Positions 57,700-64,000 of a stretch of 64,000 nucleotides of DNA are shown in pieces. This DNA comes from Margaritifera margaritifera (lineage: Eukaryota > Mollusca > Bivalvia > Unionida > Margaritiferidae): the NCBI GenBank assembly GCA_029931535.1, contig JAQPZY010001555.1, forward strand, positions 1,777,001 through 1,841,000, in the 5' to 3' direction. The notes under the pieces are model-generated. The model saw only the letters and a program-made list of their open reading frames with translations. It had not been told where the DNA came from and ran no database searches. Position 1 is the stretch's first letter, and each line of letters starts with the position of its first letter. Made by a program: the position numbers and the translations under genes.

Positions 57700-58550
57700 T
57701 ATCGGCATACCTTCTGAAGATGAACTATCAGTCAAAGATTTTATTAGTTATGTCGACTATGTATCTAAAAGTACAGTAAACACGTGTATCTGAAGCAAAT
57801 AAACCTCTCGCTCGATCACCATCAGGAAAGTAAGCTTAACTCAGAATTGAAACTAAAGACGAGAAGTATTGGAAAGTACGTTACAGTTACGTACAAGGAC
57901 CTAATGTGAGCCTGGCAGCATCTGCATACCTATCCTAGCCTTGAGGCATGTGTGCATCGATTCGGGCCTCTTGTGCCCGATAGTCCTGCAGAAAATGACA
58001 CGAATTAACATTCGCAACTACAAAGGAGGTCACTGTTACTTCTACTGACCTATATCCAATCAAGTGCTGACGAGCTGACAGTAAGGCATCCGTATATAAC
58101 GCGTGGGATGGGCGTTGGAAGGAGAGAGGTCTAAATGGAAAGGAAAACTGTTTTATGTTGTGCTTATCAGCTCGATTGAGGACTTTTTCGTCATATTAGT
58201 TTGAGCTGCAAATAAAAAATAAAGCACGTTTGATATAAAATCGACGTTAAGGCTGTTAATTTTGCACTTAATATGTATTTCTGCTTTTGTTTGTAACACC
58301 ACTATGCATTTGGCAATATACGTTTAACAAAAATTAACTGTTAAAAATGTGTCACATATACGTAATTTTTCTGAAAGAATATAATTTGTTTCGATGCATT
58401 ACCTTTGGCCGTTGATCGTGACAGTAAAATATATTAGAGACGAAGATTTTTTTAAAGTCCTTAGAGTATGAGGAACACAGCAATATTTGTTGCAGAAAAT
58501 TAACATTCCAGTCTCACGTGACACGATTTTTAGACACTTGCCACCTTACC
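57700..58550. other. no recognisable gene
   Basis: No frame or repeat could be assigned. Confidence 0.4.
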
Positions 58551-58645
58551 TTGTCTGAGTGGTTCTGATTATTTTAAACACTTCGACCAACTATTTTAAT
58601 TGGCTGAGATTTAAAGCTAACGCAGAAATGCATAATATATATAGC

Positions 58646-58647
<2 letters not shown>

Positions 58648-58712
<65 letters not shown>

Positions 58713-58885
58713 CGTGTGTGTGTGTATGTGTGAAAAAAGAGACAAATTTGTTAATTCAACAAGAAACCGGTAACATATTCATACTAAATTCCTTCTTCTA
58801 CTTCTTTATTCATCTTTGTTCTTTTATAAAATATGAATATAGTATTGATTTCCTGTTGAATTAACACCCCCCCCCCCCCCCCCCC

Positions 58886-58948
<63 letters not shown>
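58648..58948. repeat. two (TA)n tracts and a poly-C run
   Basis: (TA)n at about 58,648-58,710 followed by (TG)n, then 22 C at 58,866-58,887 leading straight into (TA)n to 58,947. Confidence 0.95.
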
Positions 58949-58951
<3 letters not shown>

Positions 58952-59389
58952 TTCATATTTTCAGTCGTCTAAGTAGGTAGAGGGTGAAAGAATAAAAGTG
59001 ATCAGGTGCTCATGTTTATAGCAATCTTCTTTATCCAAACCTGTGAAGGTGATTTTTATTTCAAAATTTCAAGGAAAGCATCAGCTGTGTTGTTAATTCC
59101 ATGTGTGTTTCTTTAAAGTACATGTATCAAGAAGGTTGATCTTCCATCTGAAGTCGTGAATTCTACATTATTTTACGGTACAAAAATGAAAAAAAACAGA
59201 GGTATACCAAGTGCTTGAAAGTCACATTTTATTAAGTCATGCAAAGAACAAAAACAGATTCGCCGAATTCTGTATACATCTATAACACCTGTTAAAAAAG
59301 GAAAGAAAAAGATAATCAAAATATAAGCAACAATAACATAATATTGCTAAAACTGTGATCCCGTCATATATTTCAAGTCATATGTTAAG

Positions 59390-59666
59390 GCACTCTTCAG
59401 TGGCGGCGCAAGGGTTCGAGGCACCCGGGGGCAATGATCTTTAATGACGCCCCTAATTTGCCACAGAGAACAGTTTTTACATCTGTTGCCAATCTCGTCC
59501 CCTCCCCCCATCTACGCCCCGGTTACACAAAAAAAAAAAAAAAAAAAGATAACAAATCCCGACGGCGCCATCTCCGACGCCTCCCCACCCCCCCCTCGCT
59601 CGGCGCCGGCGGGCAATATCTTTCCCCCACCCCACCCACTCCCGTCGTGCCGCTACTGGCACTCTT
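59390..59666. mobile_element. hAT-type MITE with 8-bp target-site duplication
   Basis: The 261-bp body (59,398-59,658) starts CAGTGGCGGCGCAAGGG, and the complement of its end reads CAGTAGCGGCACGACGGG. It is flanked by identical 8-bp repeats 'gcactctt' (59,390-59,397 and 59,659-59,666). An 8-bp duplication and CAGxGGCGG termini are diagnostic of hAT elements. It is GC-rich against AT-rich flanks, with poly-A and poly-C runs inside and no transposase. Frames open across it are composition artefacts. Confidence 0.88.
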
Positions 59667-60141
59667 ATTCGTTATTACAAATTTATCGGTTTTCTGGTAT
59701 CGATATATTAAATTTCACATAATTGTCGGGCACTAGAAGTATTTTAAATTATAAGATAAGAATTTAATTGTTATTTAATTCCGCAATTAAAATTAGGTTA
59801 ACAGTATTCGATAACAACTGCTTTTGGATATTTTTTTAAATGCTGAACATGTTTTGCCAGTCCATTAAAAACACAAGTAGAATAAATACGATAGACCCCG
59901 ATCTAAAGGTTAACTATCAGACGGCATAACTCGGTCCATGTTGTTTATTAATATCGTAACTATAACGAATAGTATAGACTCATATCAACAGCTACATTAT
60001 GAGACGTCAGATCAGGGTCCATGCTGCTCGCAAGTGGCCGTGCGTGTGTCATACTCGTACGGGAGTAGGTGGGAAATAGATGTACATGAATCTCATTTTC
60101 AAGCAGAGGTAATTTTTGGTCTGTCTGTCCCCTTTCCCACG

Positions 60142-60306
<165 letters not shown>

Positions 60307-60639
60307 TATAAGAGCGAAATACACGAAGAGTCATACCAGGTCTTGTAAGTACTGATATAAACACGGCTAAAGTACTCGAAAGCGGGCGAAAGTACCTAAA
60401 AAGATTACTGTTCACGTGTTGAAAACAATGAATGTAAAGTATAACCTCGTTCCATCAGATCTTTCACACGTGATTTTCGTGAGATCGTCCCTGTACGAAG
60501 GTCAAGTAAAGGTCTATACAAAAGACTGTCATGCAGAAACATGGCTTACTAAAAATCCCTGTTGCTGATTGTTTGACTAATAAGTAAGCTTTAGTTGTTG
60601 GTTACGTCGAACATCATTTTTTTTGGTCACGCTTCAGAA

Positions 60640-62110
60640 AAGAAAAATCTCAAAGGACAAAGCTCACCCCTTTTGCTACTGTTTACAAAACCCCACCAAA
60701 AGGACATCAAACACCCCCTGTTTGTCACTTTGACTAAAAGCTAAAAGAACCTTGATCTACGTGTTATAGTAACTGCGACACTTTTCACATCAGCAGATAA
60801 TTATAACCCCCACGGTTAAAAAAAAAAAAAAAATTATAAATATTTCCAGCTGACTCCCCCCCCCCCAAAAAAAAAAAACCAATTAACACAAAAACATTAT
60901 CTGCACTACTTGTATATCACATATTATGACAAAAAAATTAACATACCATAAAGGAAAGAAAATAAATCGCGACAATGAAAAAACAATATAAATATTTAAA
61001 AAAATTATGAGAATCAAATTCTTCAAATTAATGCAACCAAAATTATCAACATTTTCTGGTATCTTAACATTAATATATTTGCAAATACTTTTTTAATAAT
61101 TTTATTGGCAAAAGCAAACAGCTTCGGTCAATCTGAGCTGGGGGATAAGATCGTAAAAATTATTTCATACCCTGAATTTTATGACAGAGATTGAAAAGTT
61201 ACTTTTGTTTTTATGCATGAAATCTTTCGTTTCTGTTTTGCTGTTATCATTATAATGCAATCATTTTATAAATCTGTTAAGATCATCCAGTGATACAACC
61301 AATGCTATTATTGTTGATTTAAATGTTGCTTTTAATGGTTAGTGTCTTGACCTGCTACTGTCCTGGAAGAGAAACATTAGGTTCTGCTAATATTTTGTCT
61401 AGTGTTTAAGGTATATATGATATTTATCGCTTTAACAAGGTGAGAAAGAGATTTGTCATTTTCATCTATGAACTGAAACGATATTCCTCATGTAGATGTT
61501 GCTAGCCATATGGCCAAGTTAACAAGATTCTACCAAAAATTTCATCTTTCTGTTTTGACAAAATCAAAGAGAAGATTCTTCGCTGTTAAATATCAAGAAA
61601 TATTCTTGAAATCTGTTATAAAGATTGATTATAAAAATAGTTAAAACAAGTGTAATATATTATTAAAGTCCTCAAAAAATATTATCTAGTTCTGGTATCC
61701 TTAGAGAATGTTTTGTTTCTGAATAGTTATTAATTATTGCAATACCAAACATTGTAGCTGGACACGGATAAGGTGCTTGGCTTGTTAATGGTTTACATTT
61801 TTGATCCATTTATTTATTTATTATTTTTTAAATTTATTTTTGGGGATTTAATTATCTATTGATATGAAAAGTGAGAAAAAATTAGTGCTCAATGTCCTTT
61901 TGGTGTTTCTAAAAAGTAATAAAAAATGTGTTAATCCAGATAATTTTTTATGTTTCGTCGCCTATTTAATAAAAAGGGGTGCTCGATGCCGTTTTGGTGG
62001 GATTTTGTGAAAAGCTACAAAACAGTTTTCTCAATGTCCTTTAAAGATGACCTACAAGGGATGCTCAATGTCTTTTTGCAGTTAAAGAAAAGAGGGGTGG
62101 GTGTTAGTGT
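60640..62110. mobile_element. long-inverted-repeat element candidate with repeated 'aaaaggacat' units
   Basis: 'ctactgtttacaaaacccca' plus 'ccaaaaggacatcaaacacccc' at 60,676-60,717 is matched in reverse at 61,976-62,018 ('ggggtgctcgatgccgtttt' plus 'ggtgggattttgtgaaaag'). Outside and beside these, further related units lie on the left (60,653 'aaaggacaaagctcacccc') and right (complements near 61,885, 62,030 and 62,075: 'aaaggacattgag'). Ends with tandem subterminal units around a 1.2-kb AT-rich core suggest a non-autonomous DNA transposon. Exact termini and duplications were not found. Confidence 0.5.
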
Positions 62111-62219
62111 CTTGTGAGTCCCAGGATCTGTGCTTAGCGTTCTTAAAAAAAGAAAACTTAGATGATATAAATGTGCAATTTTTATATTTAGTGTTTATGT
62201 TTGGACCGACCACATAACA

Positions 62220-62220
<1 letters not shown>

Positions 62221-62288
<68 letters not shown>
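62221..62288. repeat. (TA)n microsatellite
   Basis: About 68 bp of TA. Confidence 0.97.
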
Positions 62289-62291
<3 letters not shown>

Positions 62292-62299
62292 CTACTTGT

Positions 62300-63030
62300 T
62301 TTCACTTTTGCACGAAAATGACGCAAAATTATCAGACTATGACACTAACTTAGTGAATACATAAATTGCAGGAATTGCACGCTTTTGTGTTTATAGACTC
62401 TACCACCTATGAGGTGCATTATATGTATGGCCACATCTATCTCTAATGATGGACTTTACGGATGATGTATTTTTCAGACAGAAAAAATAAAAGAATGAAA
62501 GAAGAAATGAGCTCTCTGTCGGTAATCTCTCTGGATTCCGGATGAACGAGACAAATAACATTTTGCTGGTATGCGGTCTACTTTAGCAAGCAATTATATC
62601 ATAGGCCGGTAACTAGTAAAATCTGTGTCTCTCGATTTGCTTTGTCAGTGGCGTCATTCCCAGTATAGTGACGCCATTCAAACTTCATCCTGAACGGCAT
62701 CCATCAGTTAGAAGCTTCGCATTGGTGCGGTGCATCACACAAAAATAGGTACGAGATTCCGTACTTTCACTTAGACGGAGGATGGTAGCTATCTGTGGTC
62801 TCATGAGCACTTGTAGTTTCACACACATGTTAGGGGACTAATAATACGTTCTGTTACTCAACACAAACAACTCTAGAAACGTGCAGTTATTGCAAAGTCT
62901 TTTTTAACAACATCATCACAACTAATTACGGTATATCATGCTGCCTTGCATCTTTAGAAATATTTGTGTGATTCTATCAATACATGAAATTACCACATAT
63001 TATATGAATTGTTCGAATATACCTGAAGTT
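62300..63030. other. no recognisable gene
   Basis: Nothing assignable on either strand. Confidence 0.4.
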
Positions 63031-63031
63031 G

Positions 63032-63178
<147 letters not shown>

Positions 63179-63199
63179 GAATTTTACACTTAATTAAAC

Positions 63200-64000
63200 C
63201 CCTTTCTGTGTAATGATTTAACATTAAGAACAATTTAGGGAATATTGTTAAAAAATATATATATTAGCCATTTTTTTTTCTTTGAATAATTATTATGTAA
63301 TGATTTTAAGCACTTCACAGCTTACTATAAAGTAACAATTGCTTTCAATTTGGGGCGCTGAAACGGGAAGAGAATTGACAGCAAAATCTTAGGATGCTAT
63401 TTAAAAACCGGAAATTCTATATGTCTTCAAAAATATAACGTGTGTGAATGAGTAAGTTTGACAAACAATTGTTTATCGACCAGGGCACATTATTAGCATA
63501 TTGTAAATTGTTATTTACACAGTCATATGATAAGGCGAACTTCATGTCATGTGAATACCGAAACAACTTAAAACGAGATATGAACAGATATCACGTAAAT
63601 TTTCATAATATTCCTCAAGACGCATTTAATTGATTTGAAGTGTGAAAGAGTGGAAACAGATAATAGTGCCGAGTGTTTAGAACACGCACTTCACAGTCAG
63701 GATATTTCATGCATTATACAGGTCTGGTGACAGAGTGTTATAATTTGTTTCAAAAGTAGTCAACCTGTCAGGTCTAGTTTCAACATAGGTATCCAAAAAG
63801 TTAGTCGCACAACATACAGACAAAAAAAATTAAAAAAAATAAAATAAAAATTTAAATAAAAAAAAAAAAATGGTATATTTCATTCGATATCGAATAAAAG
63901 TAAGAGAAAGCTAAGTTTAATTTACAATTTCCTAGTCTTAGCGATGTACCTACATATGTTTTAAAGTGAAATATATATAAACTAGGGTACAGTTTAATGA
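63200..64000. other. no recognisable gene
   Basis: A 61-codon open frame at 63,448-63,633 has no family. 'agtgccgagtgtttagaaca' near 63,666 loosely resembles a tRNA/SINE A box, but no B box follows. Poly-A runs lie near 63,835-63,870. Confidence 0.35.

Noticed and set aside
59434..59736. Overlapping Pro/Arg-rich ORFs on both strands
   Set aside because: They lie within the GC-rich hAT MITE; composition alone opens the frames, and no domain is present.
63666..63740. tRNA/SINE-like A box
   Set aside because: No B box at the expected distance and no duplications.

Overview
The window is AT-rich, intron- and repeat-dominated animal nuclear DNA, most likely from a bivalve mollusc. The grounds are: dispersed repeats of the type common in bivalve genomes (about 165-bp and 130-bp degenerate tandem units, and the 'cataagctca...gatgagct' hairpin ending), several non-LTR retrotransposon families of lophotrochozoan type, long (TA)n tracts, and one intact small gene that fits the bivalve I84 (cvSI-like) serine protease inhibitor family. 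The species call is inference; no rRNA or mitochondrial marker is present.

Layout. 1-9,500: two decayed F-box paralogues on the minus strand (1,610-2,137 and 7,500-7,895) separated by dispersed repeats and a 2.2-kb 31-bp satellite with a visible 746-bp higher-order period. 9,516-17,000: a graveyard of non-LTR retrotransposons, with LINE-A and LINE-B on the minus strand and LINE-C on the plus strand head-to-head with LINE-B. About 17,950-26,210: the decayed remains of a Polinton/Maverick- or adintovirus-like element, with a protein-primed family B DNA polymerase on the minus strand (22,860-25,115) and a probable minor capsid protein plus other broken frames on the plus strand (17,990-20,810). 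It is interrupted by a foldback element, a poly-A/T tract and tandem repeats. 26,661-26,862: a well-preserved tRNA-derived SINE with 12-bp target-site duplications. 27,354-27,545: a broken THAP-domain fragment.

32,092-35,395 (minus) holds the only gene in the window that looks intact. It has three exons with consistent phases, encodes a 99-residue secreted 12-cysteine peptide, has a TATA box, and carries two MITE-like elements in its introns. 38,275-38,615 and 41,270-41,990 are degenerate tandem arrays. 42,740-43,430 and 44,980-46,580 are two more minus-strand LINE remnants, the second abutting an unclassified GC-richer block (46,580-48,000). 50,265-52,620 is a diverged three-copy duplication. 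56,230-57,560 is a minus-strand CR1/L2-like LINE with a readable YADD motif. 59,390-59,666 is a hAT-type MITE with 8-bp target-site duplications, and 60,640-62,110 a long-inverted-repeat element. Simple (TA)n, (CA)n, (AG)n, (ACAT)n and (GATA)n tracts recur throughout.

Apart from the inhibitor gene, and possibly a 5' exon of an F-box gene, little here is likely to be functional host coding sequence. The viral/transposon-like polymerase and capsid remains are the most notable unexpected content. All assignments come from reading translations and repeats by eye; no database search was run.
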